A stretch of DNA of 64,000 nucleotides. It comes from Rhodococcus rhodnii. Its GTDB lineage: Bacteria; Actinomycetota; Actinomycetes; Mycobacteriales; Pseudonocardiaceae. Within the stretch, counting starts at the first letter, position 1, and each line of letters opens with the position of its first letter. Of this stretch, positions 33,233-41,685 are shown in pieces. The stretch is taken from the NCBI GenBank assembly GCA_000720375.1, contig JOAA01000009.1, forward strand, positions 186,001 to 250,000, written 5' to 3'. A program made the translations under genes and the position numbers. The notes beneath the pieces were generated by a model. The model was not told the DNA's origin. It ran no database searches and was given only the letters and a program-made list of their open reading frames with translations.

Positions 33233-36200
33233 TCACGCACCAAGCGCTGACCGTCGCGCACCGACCAGTGTGAGCGCCTCCTCCTGCGGCATCCCGGCTC
33301 CCCGCTCGAAGGCCTCGGTGAACTCGTTCGCGCCGGTCAGGGCCTTGACCTCGGCGGTGATCCGGGCGATCTCCGGATCACCGGCCAACGGCATCCCCCG
33401 GATCGCGGCACCCGCGCCGAGCAGCAACGCGGCCAGCCAGCCGTCGCCCGCTCGCAGTGCGAGGCTCGCCAGCCCAGCCGCGGCTCTGGCCACGAACGGC
33501 AGCGACCGGCCGGCCATGGCGGCCGTGATCGCTTCGTCGTAACGAGACCGCGCGGCGGCCAGGTCTCCGTCGAGCTCGGCCAGTCGTGCCAACGCGATCA
33601 AGGCGCGTGCCTGGTACTCCCGGATGCCGTACGGCCCGGTCGAGCACTTGCTCAGCGCCAGCTCCTGGAGCCTGCGCGCCTCGGCGAGGTCCCCGCGCAG
33701 CCGGGCGATCTCGCCAAGCCCGGAGTACGCCCAGGCCAGGTGGTCGAGGGTGCCGTTGCGCCGGGCCAGCGTCAACGCCTGGTCGAAGTCGGCGCGTGCG
33801 GTGTCCAGGTCGCCGTAGCGGGCCAGGTTCTCCGCGCGACGGCACAACAAGGACGTCGTGTCGTCGATCGAGCCGAGCTGGCCGACGACCTCCATGGCTT
33901 CGGTGACCGCGTCGACGAAGGCCTGCCGGTCGCCTCGGCTGTCGGCCATCGCGGCGATCGCGTCCAACGTCAGCACCATCCCGAACCGGTCGCCGAGCTG
34001 CCGGAAACCCGCCAGCGCGCTTCGCAGTTTCTCCTCGCCCACGGCGATTTCACCGTCGAACAGGTGCAGCAACGCGGCTCCGAGCATGGTGAACGACTCC
34101 GCCCAGAGGTCTTGGTCCAGCAACGGGCGTACCGGCTCGCCCTTGGGAGGTCCGGTCGCGGAGGCCCACAGGAACACGCTGTGCGGACGCCGGAGCGCAC
34201 CACGCGGTGAGGTCATGAACTCTTCGGCGTGTTTGAGGTGGTCCTGCCACTCTGGTGCGTCGAGCCGTCCCCACGCGGCCTGCAGCACGCACAGGACGTA
34301 CTCCTCGTCGAGGTCGTCCGGCGGGTGCGTGCCGATCCGGTCGAGCAGTTCCACGGCCAGCGGCGCGGCCTGACCGCGTAGGCCACGCAGGTACCAGTAC
34401 AGCGAGAACGCGCCGAACATGCGCAACGCCAACGTTGTGTCGTTGGCGACCGCCCATCGCAGTGCCGCCAGAAGGTTTCCGTGATCGGCGTCCAACCGGC
34501 TCAGCCACTCCAGCTGTTGCGCGCGCCGCAGATGGGGGTTCGCCTGCTCGGCCAGGTCGTAGAAGTACTTGGCGTGCACGGCTTCCAACGAATCAGTGCG
34601 GTGTCCGGCACAGAACGCGCGGATCGTGTCCAACATCCGGTAGCGGCCGCCCGCGTTCTCCACCAACGACTTGTCCACCAAACCGGCCAACAGCTCCGCG
34701 GTGGCCGGCACCTGGCACACCTGCTCGGCCGCCGACAGCGTCGCGCCGCCCGTGAACACGGTCAGCCGTGCGGCGAGCAATCGCTCGTCCGGTTCCAGCA
34801 GGTCCCAGCTCCACTCCACCGCGGCTCGCAGGGTCCGGTGCCGCGGGGCCGCGGTGCGATCTCCCCGGGACAGCAGGGAGAATCGGTCGTGCAGGCGTTC
34901 GGCGATCTCGTCGATCGCCATCGCCCGGAGTCTGGCCGCGGCCAGTTCGATGGCCAACGGCATGCCGTCGAGTGCGGTGCAGATCTGCCTGACGGCGTCG
35001 GCATTGTCGGCGGTGAGCCGGAAATCGGGGGAGACGGCCGTGGCGCGATCGGCGAACAACTGCATGGCGGCGTTCGCGGGCAGGGAAGGCAATGAGCACA
35101 GGTGCTCGCCGGTGATGCCGAGCGCTTCCCGGCTGGTGGCCAGGATTCTCAAGTCGGGACAGGCGTTCAGCAGCCGGTGGGTGAGCCGGGCGGCGTCGGT
35201 GATGACGTGCTCGCAGTTGTCCATGATCAGCAGGACATGCCGGTCTTCCAGTGCCGCGACGACCCGGTTCACTGGATCTTGGGCGGAGGACGTGAACAGT
35301 CCGGCGTCACGTACTCCCAGTGCCGTCAGGACGGCTTGCGGGATGTCCGCGCCGTGCGTGAGGGCCGCGAGATCGACGAAACAGGTCTCCCTGGCCTGTT
35401 GAGCCGCGATTTCGATGGCCAGCCGGGTCTTGCCCGCTCCGCCGGGACCAGTGATGGTGACCAGCCTCGTCGCGGTGAGCAGGCCGGCTATCCGGCTCAG
35501 TTCCGTTGCCCGCCCGACAAAGCTGGTCAGTTGAGCGGGCACGTTGGAGGCCTGCCGGTGGTCACCTTTCAGTATCGCCAAGTGAATCGTGGACAGTTCG
35601 GCGGACGGGTCCGTGCCGAGTTCCTCGGCGAGCGTGCGGCGGGCGTTCTCGAACTCGGCGAGTGCCTCCGCTTGGCGGCCTGCGGCTTGCAAGGCGAGCA
35701 TCAGCTGCCCACGCAGGCGTTCCCGGAGCGGATGCCGTTCGATGGTCGCTCTGATCTCGGGGATGACCGCGGTGTGCTCGCCGAGCTTGAGCTGGGCGTC
35801 GAACAGGTCCTCGGTCGTGGCCAGCTTGAGCTCCTCGAGCCGTGCCGTGGCAGCTTCGTCTGCCGTGACTGGACCACGCCACAAGCCCAGGGCCTCGGTG
35901 AGCGTGGCGGCCGCGGACGCTGGGTCGCCGCTGGCGAGCGCCCGCGCCCCCTGCTTGGCCAAGTGTTCGAACTGGTGCACGTCAACGGCTTGCGGATCGA
36001 CGGCGATCCGATATCCGCCGGGGTGGAACTCGAGCACGCCTTCCGGCAGGCTGCGCCTCAGCCGCGAAACCTGGGACTGCAACGCACTTGTCGCCCCGCT
36101 TGGCGGATCCTCGCCGTACAGCCCGTCAAGCAAGCGCTCGACAGTCACCACGCGGCCCGCGTCGAGCAGGAGCAACGCGAGCAGAGCGCGCTGTCTCGGC

Positions 36201-36268
36201 CCGCCGAGGGGGAGGGATTCTCCTTGCGCCGAAAGGATTTCGACGGACCCGAGGATGCCGAACCGCAC
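33233..36268 (-). CDS. SARP/AfsR-type regulator with BTAD, NB-ARC and TPR
   Basis: 1011 residues. The OmpR-like winged helix (M-R-F-G-I-L-G-S-V-E, residues 1-95) is followed by a BTAD domain (to ~240), an NTPase domain with Walker A G-P-G-G-A-G-K-T-R-L and Walker B L-L-I-M-D-N-C-E-H, and TPR-like repeats to the C-terminus. Such proteins activate antibiotic and secondary-metabolism genes in streptomycetes. Its GTG shares one base with the HxlR stop, so the two are coupled. The target is unknown; the divergent imine-reductase-like gene is a candidate. Confidence 0.93.
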   Translation of the reverse strand: MRFGILGSVEILSAQGESLPLGGPRQRALLALLLLDAGRVVTVERLLDGLYGEDPPSGATSALQSQVSRLRRSLPEGVLEFHPGGYRIAVDPQAVDVHQFEHLAKQGARALASGDPASAAATLTEALGLWRGPVTADEAATARLEELKLATTEDLFDAQLKLGEHTAVIPEIRATIERHPLRERLRGQLMLALQAAGRQAEALAEFENARRTLAEELGTDPSAELSTIHLAILKGDHRQASNVPAQLTSFVGRATELSRIAGLLTATRLVTITGPGGAGKTRLAIEIAAQQARETCFVDLAALTHGADIPQAVLTALGVRDAGLFTSSAQDPVNRVVAALEDRHVLLIMDNCEHVITDAARLTHRLLNACPDLRILATSREALGITGEHLCSLPSLPANAAMQLFADRATAVSPDFRLTADNADAVRQICTALDGMPLAIELAAARLRAMAIDEIAERLHDRFSLLSRGDRTAAPRHRTLRAAVEWSWDLLEPDERLLAARLTVFTGGATLSAAEQVCQVPATAELLAGLVDKSLVENAGGRYRMLDTIRAFCAGHRTDSLEAVHAKYFYDLAEQANPHLRRAQQLEWLSRLDADHGNLLAALRWAVANDTTLALRMFGAFSLYWYLRGLRGQAAPLAVELLDRIGTHPPDDLDEEYVLCVLQAAWGRLDAPEWQDHLKHAEEFMTSPRGALRRPHSVFLWASATGPPKGEPVRPLLDQDLWAESFTMLGAALLHLFDGEIAVGEEKLRSALAGFRQLGDRFGMVLTLDAIAAMADSRGDRQAFVDAVTEAMEVVGQLGSIDDTTSLLCRRAENLARYGDLDTARADFDQALTLARRNGTLDHLAWAYSGLGEIARLRGDLAEARRLQELALSKCSTGPYGIREYQARALIALARLAELDGDLAAARSRYDEAITAAMAGRSLPFVARAAAGLASLALRAGDGWLAALLLGAGAAIRGMPLAGDPEIARITAEVKALTGANEFTEAFERGAGMPQEEALTLVGARRSALGA

Positions 36269-36609
36269 TAGTCGCCCCGATCCAGCGACTCGATCAGCTC
36301 CATGTGCTGCTCACCCCACTCGCCGAGCGGGATCATCGCCTTGATCAGCGTCTGGCCCAGGTCGGTGAGCGAGTACTCGACCTTGGGCGGAACCTGGTGG
36401 TACAGCTCGCGATGGACGAGCTCGCACGCCTCAAGCTCGCGCAGTTGCAGGATGAGCACACGTTCGGAGATCCCGGCGACCTGGCGGCGTAGCTGGCCGA
36501 ACCGTTGCGGGCCGTCGATCAGCTCCCAGAGGATGAGCGCCTTCCACTTGCCGCCCATCACATCGAGCGCGGCATCCAGCCCGCACGTGTACGTGCGCCT
36601 CTTCAGCAC
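36268..36609 (-). CDS. HxlR-family winged-helix regulator
   Basis: 113 residues, GTG start. Classic HxlR pattern: C-G-L-D-A-A-L-D-V-M-G-G-K-W-K-A-L-I-L-W then R-F-G-Q-L-R-R-Q-V-A-G-I-S-E-R-V-L and R-E-L-Y-H-Q-V-P-P-K-V-E-Y-S-L-T. The Cys ahead of the first helix could be a redox or electrophile sensor as in other HxlR proteins. Divergent from the imine-reductase-like gene and followed directly by the SARP gene. Confidence 0.92.
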   Translation of the reverse strand: MLKRRTYTCGLDAALDVMGGKWKALILWELIDGPQRFGQLRRQVAGISERVLILQLRELEACELVHRELYHQVPPKVEYSLTDLGQTLIKAMIPLGEWGEQHMELIESLDRGD

Positions 36610-36631
36610 CGGACCCCCTTACAAAAATGTC

Positions 36632-36656
36632 AGTACCCGGCAAAATTGTAGGTACT
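36632..36656. promoter_or_regulatory. Candidate HxlR operator (AGTACC-N13-GGTACT)
   Basis: AGTACC at 36632-36637 and GGTACT at 36651-36656 form an inverted repeat, arm centres 19 bp apart, in the 82-bp region between the divergent HxlR and oxidoreductase genes. HxlR proteins commonly bind GTAC-type inverted repeats; binding here is inferred from position. Confidence 0.5.
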
Positions 36657-36691
36657 TGAAGGAATGTCTGTAAAGCGGTGAAGATCAACGC

Positions 36692-37525
36692 ATGGATCGA
36701 GTCACGGTTATCGGCCTTGGCCTGATGGGCAAGGCATTGGCGGAGGCGTTCCGCAAAGCGGGCCACCCGACAACGGCGTGGAATCGCACGCCGGGCAAAG
36801 CCTCATATCAAGTCCCGTCCGTTTCCGAAGCCGTTTCGGCCAGTCCGCTCATCGTCGCCTGCCTGACCACCTACGAGGCCACCAAGTCCGCTCTGGCGCC
36901 CGCTGACCTGTCTGGCCGCACCCTGATCACGTTGAATACGGGCGACCCGGCCGGGGCTCGTGAAATGGCGGCGTGGGCGGCTGAGCGTGGTGCGGCGTTC
37001 CTGGACGGCGCGGTGAAGAATGTCCCGTCGGCAGTAGGTGCGCGCGACACATTGTTGTACTACAGCGGTCCTCGAGAGATCTTCGACCGGTATTTCCCGG
37101 TCTTGGAAGTGCTCGGCGGCGACACGGTCCATCTGGGATCCTCGCCGGATCTTGCCGCGTTGTACGAACAGGCGGTCGGCGGAACGCTGCTGCCCGCGTT
37201 GCTCGGCTTCTTCCAAGGGGCGGCGATGATCACCGCACGCGGCCTGCCCGCGCAGAGCATGGTCCGGTTCAGCGTGAAGTGGCTGGAGATGATCGCCGCC
37301 CAGCTGCCTCGGGTGGCGGCGGAGATCGACTCGGGGGACTACACGGATCCCACGTCCACGGTCGGTTTGTTCGAAGCAGGCATTGAGCAGGACCTGTCCG
37401 TCGCCTCCGAGTTCGGCCTCGATGTGTCGTGGCAGCTTGGAATGCACGAGGTCATCCGGCGTGCGGTGGACCTCGGGCACCGCGACCACAGCATGTCGGC
37501 CATGATCGAAGCACTGCGGAAATAG
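36692..37525 (+). CDS. Imine reductase-like NAD(P)-dependent oxidoreductase
   Basis: 277 residues. Rossmann domain V-I-G-L-G-L-M-G-K-A-L-A at the N-terminus with N-R-T-P for NADP recognition, an interdomain helix region, and a C-terminal 6PGDH-like bundle (T-L-L-P-A-L-L-G-F-F-Q-G-A-A-M). The V-K-N-V-P-S segment replaces the usual 6PGDH catalytic Lys region, as in imine reductases. Physiological substrate unknown; likely a cyclic imine or beta-hydroxyacid. Probably controlled by the divergent HxlR protein. Confidence 0.85.
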   Translation: MDRVTVIGLGLMGKALAEAFRKAGHPTTAWNRTPGKASYQVPSVSEAVSASPLIVACLTTYEATKSALAPADLSGRTLITLNTGDPAGAREMAAWAAERGAAFLDGAVKNVPSAVGARDTLLYYSGPREIFDRYFPVLEVLGGDTVHLGSSPDLAALYEQAVGGTLLPALLGFFQGAAMITARGLPAQSMVRFSVKWLEMIAAQLPRVAAEIDSGDYTDPTSTVGLFEAGIEQDLSVASEFGLDVSWQLGMHEVIRRAVDLGHRDHSMSAMIEALRK

Positions 37526-37526
37526 C

Positions 37527-37542
37527 TCGAACGGGTGTTCGA
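37527..37542. promoter_or_regulatory. Perfect LexA/SOS box
   Basis: TCGAAC-GGGT-GTTCGA matches the actinobacterial SOS box TCGAAC-N4-GTTCGA exactly. It lies 22 bp before the alkB-like GTG, just after the stop of the oxidoreductase gene. A TACTGT minus-10-like hexamer at 37551-37556 lies downstream, so LexA bound here would cover the promoter. Confidence 0.85.
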
Positions 37543-37563
37543 ACACGGTGTACTGTAGGACGT

Positions 37564-38178
37564 GTGCAGGGATCACTCTTCGACACGGCGGGCACCATCG
37601 GGCTGAGTCCACTGGACGCGGTCCGGCGCACGACGCTGACCGATGGAGCATGGGTCGATCTGCTGCCCGCCTGGCTGACCGGTGCCGACGATCTGTTCAA
37701 CCTGCTGGTCGCCGACGTGCCCTGGTACGCCGAACGCCGCCAGATGTACGACCGAGTCGTCGCCGTCCCGCGATTGCTGTGCTTCTACGCCGAACGAGAC
37801 GCCTTACCCCACCCGGTCCTGTCCGACGCCCGGGAGGCGCTGACTTCGCATTACATGCCGGAGTTACGTGAGCCGTTCCGTACCGCTGGCCTCTGCTACT
37901 ACCGCGACGGCCGCGACAGCGTGGCCTGGCACGGCGACCGAATCGGAAGGGGAGCGACCGAGGACACCATGGTCGCGATTTTGTCCGTCGGCGACGCGCG
38001 TGGCCTGTGGCTGCGTCCGCGAGGCGGCGGTGAAGCCGTCAAGTTCTCGGTAGGCCACGGCGATTTACTCGTCATGGGCGGCTCTTGCCAGCGAACGTGG
38101 GAGCACGCGGTGCCGAAGACCAGCCGCGCGATCGGACCGAGGATCAGTATCCAGTTCCGCCCGGCTGGGGTTCGGTAG
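37564..38178 (+). CDS. alkB: AlkB-like 2-oxoglutarate/Fe(II) dioxygenase (DNA/RNA demethylase)
   Basis: About 204 residues from GTG 37564. The AlkB core includes L-C-Y-Y-R-D-G-R-D-S-V-A-W-H-G-D (Fe ligands His and Asp), W-E-H-A-V-P-K (second His) and P-R-I-S-I-Q-F-R (2-oxoglutarate Arg). It removes alkyl lesions from nucleic-acid bases by oxidation. The perfect SOS box upstream indicates LexA control. The 3' end overlaps the convergent MmyB-type gene by 35 bp. Confidence 0.93.
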   Translation: MQGSLFDTAGTIGLSPLDAVRRTTLTDGAWVDLLPAWLTGADDLFNLLVADVPWYAERRQMYDRVVAVPRLLCFYAERDALPHPVLSDAREALTSHYMPELREPFRTAGLCYYRDGRDSVAWHGDRIGRGATEDTMVAILSVGDARGLWLRPRGGGEAVKFSVGHGDLLVMGGSCQRTWEHAVPKTSRAIGPRISIQFRPAGVR

Positions 38179-39001
38179 CGCCCTTGACGATGGACAGGAA
38201 CGCGAGCCGCTCGGCTTCGTCAGTACCTGGAGCCGCGGTGAAGATGACGAGGTTCTGCGTCTGGCTTGGTGACGTGAGGATCTGACAGTCCAGAGTGATC
38301 ACGCAGATGGCTGGGTGCAGGATGCGCTTCGTCATGTCGGTGCGGATGCCGACCTGGTGTTCCTGCCAGAGCCTCGCGAACTCGCGGCTCCGTCGTTGCA
38401 GCTCGGCGACGAGTTCGCCGGCCATGGGATTGCCTTCGTCACGGGTGTAGGCGGCCCGCAGGTGCGCGACATAGCTGCGGGAGTGCAGGTCGTGGTCATC
38501 CGGCGGAAAGCGGTGTCGCTCGTCGACGTCGGTGAACCAGCGATGGACCTGGCTGCGCCGAAGCCCGGTGTGCCCGGTCTGGACGCCGAGCAGCGCTTCG
38601 GCGAGCCGGTTCTGGTGGAGCGTGACGCCGAGGTCGGTGACGATCTGGGCCGGCGTGTCCACCCGCTCGAGTACGCGCAGCAAGGCGGGATCGGCGTGGT
38701 CGTTGTGGGGCTTGCGAGGCGGCGGCGGCTGGTGACCGGCCAGTCGGTACAGGTGATCGAGCTCGTCTTCGGTCAGTCGCAACGCGAGCCCCAAGGCGGC
38801 GACGGTGGTCTCGGACGGGCGCGAACCGCGGCGTTGTTCCAGCCGCGTGTAGAAGTCGGTGGATATGTGGGCGAGTCCGGCGACCTCGTCGCGGCGCAGG
38901 CCGACGGTGCGTCGGCGCGCGTTCGTGGCGAGCCCGAAATTCACCGGCTTGAGCGCCTCTCGGCGCCGCCGCAGAAAATCCGCAAGACCGTCCCGATCCA
39001 T
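38144..39001 (-). CDS. XRE-type regulator with MmyB-like ligand domain
   Basis: 285 residues. HTH: L-R-R-D-E-V-A-G-L-A-H-I-S-T-D-F-Y-T-R-L-E-Q (residues ~34-55), followed by the MmyB-like ligand-binding domain with D-T-P-A-Q-I-V-T-D-L-G and A-H-L-R-A-A-Y-T-R-D. Homologues of this architecture often control a divergent oxidoreductase, and here two SDR genes lie divergently. The ligand may be a fatty acid or small hydrophobic molecule. Confidence 0.92.
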   Translation of the reverse strand: MDRDGLADFLRRRREALKPVNFGLATNARRRTVGLRRDEVAGLAHISTDFYTRLEQRRGSRPSETTVAALGLALRLTEDELDHLYRLAGHQPPPPRKPHNDHADPALLRVLERVDTPAQIVTDLGVTLHQNRLAEALLGVQTGHTGLRRSQVHRWFTDVDERHRFPPDDHDLHSRSYVAHLRAAYTRDEGNPMAGELVAELQRRSREFARLWQEHQVGIRTDMTKRILHPAICVITLDCQILTSPSQTQNLVIFTAAPGTDEAERLAFLSIVKGATEPQPGGTGY

Positions 39002-39039
39002 GCCGGAAACGCTACGCCGCCGAAGGACACGTTATCCAC

Positions 39040-39064
39040 GGACAGCTTGTCCCTGGACAGCTTG
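39040..39064. promoter_or_regulatory. Candidate MmyB-type operator
   Basis: GGACA-GCT-TGTCC at 39040-39052 is a perfect palindrome, and its GGACAGCTTG half recurs 15 bp further on at 39055-39064. It sits between the divergent XRE-type regulator and SDR genes, so it probably serves both. Binding is inferred from position. Confidence 0.5.
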
Positions 39065-39090
39065 GCTAATTGTCGCGGTTGCGTGCGGCG

Positions 39091-39873
39091 ATGAGTATTT
39101 CCGCCGTGACCACATCATCGACTCAGATCGCGTTGATCACCGGCGGCAATCGCGGCATCGGCCGCGCCACGGCATTGGAGCTCGCCCGCCGGGGTATCGA
39201 CGTGATCCTCACCTACCGATCGCACGCCGAGGAAGCCGAAGCGGTCGTCGCGTCGATCATCGACCTCGGGCGTACTTCCGTGGCGCTTCCGCTCGATGTG
39301 GGAGCGACCGGCAGCTTCGCCCAGTTCGCTTCCGCAGTCGCCGAGGCGCTGCGCGGGACATGGGGACGGGAAAGCTTCGATTTCCTGATCAACAACGCGG
39401 GCACCCAGCGGCCGGGCTCCTTCGCCGACGCGACCGAGGACGACTTCGACTCCCTCGTCAACGTGGCGTTCAAAGGGGTCTTCTTCCTGACACAGAAACT
39501 TGTGCCGCTGATGGCCGACAACGGCGCGATCGTGAACATTTCCAGCGGGATGACCCGGTTCTATGTTCCACAACGGGTCGTCTACTCGGCCGTGAAAGGC
39601 GCCGTCGAGGTCCTGACCCGTTATCTCGCCCAGGAACTCGGACCCCGTGGCATCCGGGTGAACACCATCGCACCCGGCTCAGTCGCCACCGACTTCAGCG
39701 GCGGGTTGCTGCGTGACAACGAACAGGTCCAGAAAGCCGTCGTGTCGGTGACCGCGATGGGCCGCTTCGCCGAGCCCGACGACATCAGCGGCGCGGTCGC
39801 GACCCTGCTGGAGAACGGCAACCGATGGGTGACCGGCCAACGCATCGAGGTCTCCGGCGGAGTCCACCTCTGA
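39091..39873 (+). CDS. Short-chain dehydrogenase/reductase (first of pair)
   Basis: About 260 residues from ATG 39091. Cofactor loop L-I-T-G-G-N-R-G-I-G-R-A-T-A, N-N-A-G-T-Q-R, catalytic Ser in N-I-S-S-G-M and Y-S-A-V-K-G-A for Tyr and Lys. Classical SDR; substrate unknown. It opens a two-gene unit with the next SDR, 13 bp apart, controlled presumably by the divergent MmyB-type regulator. Confidence 0.9.
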   Translation: MSISAVTTSSTQIALITGGNRGIGRATALELARRGIDVILTYRSHAEEAEAVVASIIDLGRTSVALPLDVGATGSFAQFASAVAEALRGTWGRESFDFLINNAGTQRPGSFADATEDDFDSLVNVAFKGVFFLTQKLVPLMADNGAIVNISSGMTRFYVPQRVVYSAVKGAVEVLTRYLAQELGPRGIRVNTIAPGSVATDFSGGLLRDNEQVQKAVVSVTAMGRFAEPDDISGAVATLLENGNRWVTGQRIEVSGGVHL

Positions 39874-39886
39874 AGGAGACGACGTA

Positions 39887-40636
39887 GTGACAACCCTCGC
39901 CAACAAGGTAGCCCTTGTAACCGGCTCGGCCCGCGGCATCGGACGAGCGATCGCGGACCGCTACGCGTCCCTCGGCGCGAAAGTCGTCATCAACTACTCC
40001 AGCAACGCGACCCGAGCCCTCGAAGCAGTCGCCGCGATCGAACAGACGGGCGCCGAAGCCATCGCCGTCCAGGCAGACGTGGCCAAGGTAAGCGATCTTG
40101 AGCGACTGTTCGCCACAACGCTGGATCGTTTCGGACAACTCGACGTAGTCGTGGCCAACGCAGGCGTCGAACTGGTCGACCAACCCGTCCTGGACTACAC
40201 CGAAGCCGATTTCGACCGCCTCTTCGCGATCAACGCGAAAGGCGGCCTCTTCACCCTGCAGTTAGCGGCCCGACATGTCGCCGACAATGGACGCATCATC
40301 TACATCGGCACCAGCAACACCGCGTGCGCCCTACCTGGCCACGCCCTCTACGGCGCCAGCAAAGCAGCCGTCCAGTTCGCCGTCGAAGTCCTCGCCAAGG
40401 AGATCGGCCACCGCGGCGTAACCGTCAACTCGATCCTGCCCACGGCCACCGAAGGAGCGGGTGTGTTCACCGGCACCGTACGAGAGGAGATCGCCGAGTA
40501 CGTCCGCACTCTGCGCCCAATCCAACGGATGGGCACCACGGAGGACGTCGCGAACGCGGCCGAATACCTCGCGGGCGACCTCGCCACCTTCATCAGCGGC
40601 CAGCATCTGCTCATCACGGGCGGCGCACCGGCGTAA
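39887..40636 (+). CDS. Short-chain dehydrogenase/reductase (second of pair)
   Basis: 249 residues, GTG start with GGAGACG upstream. V-T-G-S-A-R-G-I-G-R-A-I cofactor loop, A-N-A-G-V-E, Y-I-G-T-S-N-T and Y-G-A-S-K-A-A as catalytic Tyr/Lys. Resembles glucose-1-dehydrogenase/3-oxoacyl-ACP-reductase-like SDRs. The C-terminal I-S-G-Q-H-L-L-I-T-G-G is complete. Confidence 0.9.
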   Translation: MTTLANKVALVTGSARGIGRAIADRYASLGAKVVINYSSNATRALEAVAAIEQTGAEAIAVQADVAKVSDLERLFATTLDRFGQLDVVVANAGVELVDQPVLDYTEADFDRLFAINAKGGLFTLQLAARHVADNGRIIYIGTSNTACALPGHALYGASKAAVQFAVEVLAKEIGHRGVTVNSILPTATEGAGVFTGTVREEIAEYVRTLRPIQRMGTTEDVANAAEYLAGDLATFISGQHLLITGGAPA

Positions 40637-40657
40637 TACCTAGGTAGTCCACATAGG

Positions 40658-40683
40658 ACGTGGCGGCCCGAAGACCGCCACGT
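40658..40683. terminator. 9-bp hairpin between convergent SDR and USP genes
   Basis: ACGTGGCGG and CCGCCACGT arms around an 8-nt loop. Placed between two 3' ends, so likely a bidirectional terminator without a T-tract. Confidence 0.6.
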
Positions 40684-40689
40684 GAGAAC

Positions 40690-41493
40690 TCAGGGGCGGA
40701 CAACCATCACCGGGCAAGGCGACAGATGCAGCGCGGTCCGAGTGACAGGGGACAACCGTCCTGGTTGGCTACCAGGGCCCATGACCAGCACATCGCTGCG
40801 AGTGCACGTCTCGACAGCCTCATGCGGTCTGCTCCGCACAAGATGCAGGCTCGGCGTCAAGGTCGGCGCCAGCTTCGCGACCAACCGCCGGGCCCGATCG
40901 AGAATCTCGTTCGGCTTTCCTGCCTCGACCGCCCGTGGTCCGGGAAGCGGCCAAGCGTGCACGATGCGCAGGCCGTCGCGATAGCGGGTGGCGATCTCCG
41001 TTGCGCGGCGGATGATCGGCTCATCGTGTTGGCCGCCGATCGCCGCTGTCACCCATCCGTGTTCGGCGCGGACGGCTCGTGGCTCTCCGCGTACGACGAC
41101 TGTGTCGCACAGGCTTCGGCTCACCACGGGGAGGACGAGGTGGCCGACGCCGAGGTTGTGGTGACCGTGCCCGTGGTAGCCGAGTACCAACAGGTCGGTG
41201 TCCGCGCTCGCGGTCAGCAGGGTGTGTTCGGGGGTTTCGTCCGAGGTCGTCACCGAGGCGTGCAGCCACCGGTAGACGTCGAGCCGACGGGCGATTGCAT
41301 GGTCATCACTGGTTTTCGCCGAATAGACCTTCAGTCCGGCGTTCACCAGCCAGGCGTGCCGCAGCGCCCACTCCAGCGCGGCATCACCCCAAGTCGAGCC
41401 GTCTGTGCCGATCGTGACACGGGGGCGGTGCCGTGCGGACGATTGTTGCGCCGGTACGGCTACCGAAGGCGTCGCCGCCGAAGTAGCTGTCAT
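40690..41493 (-). CDS. Universal stress protein, tandem USP domains
   Basis: About 267 residues from ATG 41493. Domain one has V-T-I-G-T-D-G-S-T-W-G-D-A-A-L-E-W and L-L-V-L-G-Y-H-G-H-G; domain two has V-L-V-M-G-P-G-S and S-P-C-P-V-M-V-V at the end. The G-x2-G-x9-G-(S/T) ATP motif is changed in both (G-Y-H-G-H-G..., G-P-G-S-Q-P-G), so ATP binding is uncertain. Expected role is dormancy or stress survival. Confidence 0.88.
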   Translation of the reverse strand: MTATSAATPSVAVPAQQSSARHRPRVTIGTDGSTWGDAALEWALRHAWLVNAGLKVYSAKTSDDHAIARRLDVYRWLHASVTTSDETPEHTLLTASADTDLLVLGYHGHGHHNLGVGHLVLPVVSRSLCDTVVVRGEPRAVRAEHGWVTAAIGGQHDEPIIRRATEIATRYRDGLRIVHAWPLPGPRAVEAGKPNEILDRARRLVAKLAPTLTPSLHLVRSRPHEAVETCTRSDVLVMGPGSQPGRLSPVTRTALHLSPCPVMVVRP

Positions 41494-41685
41494 CAAGCCT
41501 CCCGAAAATCGCCCCAGGAATGGCCGCGGTCCACGGTAGTCCTGTCGGAATGCCAGCGATAGGTCCAGATGCGTTTCTGCCTGACCGGTCAACCGTCCTA
41601 CATGGACCTTTCCGGGAGATTGCGTGCCGTTTACGTTCGCCGCACAGTGGCAACTCCGTATGGGGGACGACCCCGTGGAGGTGCC

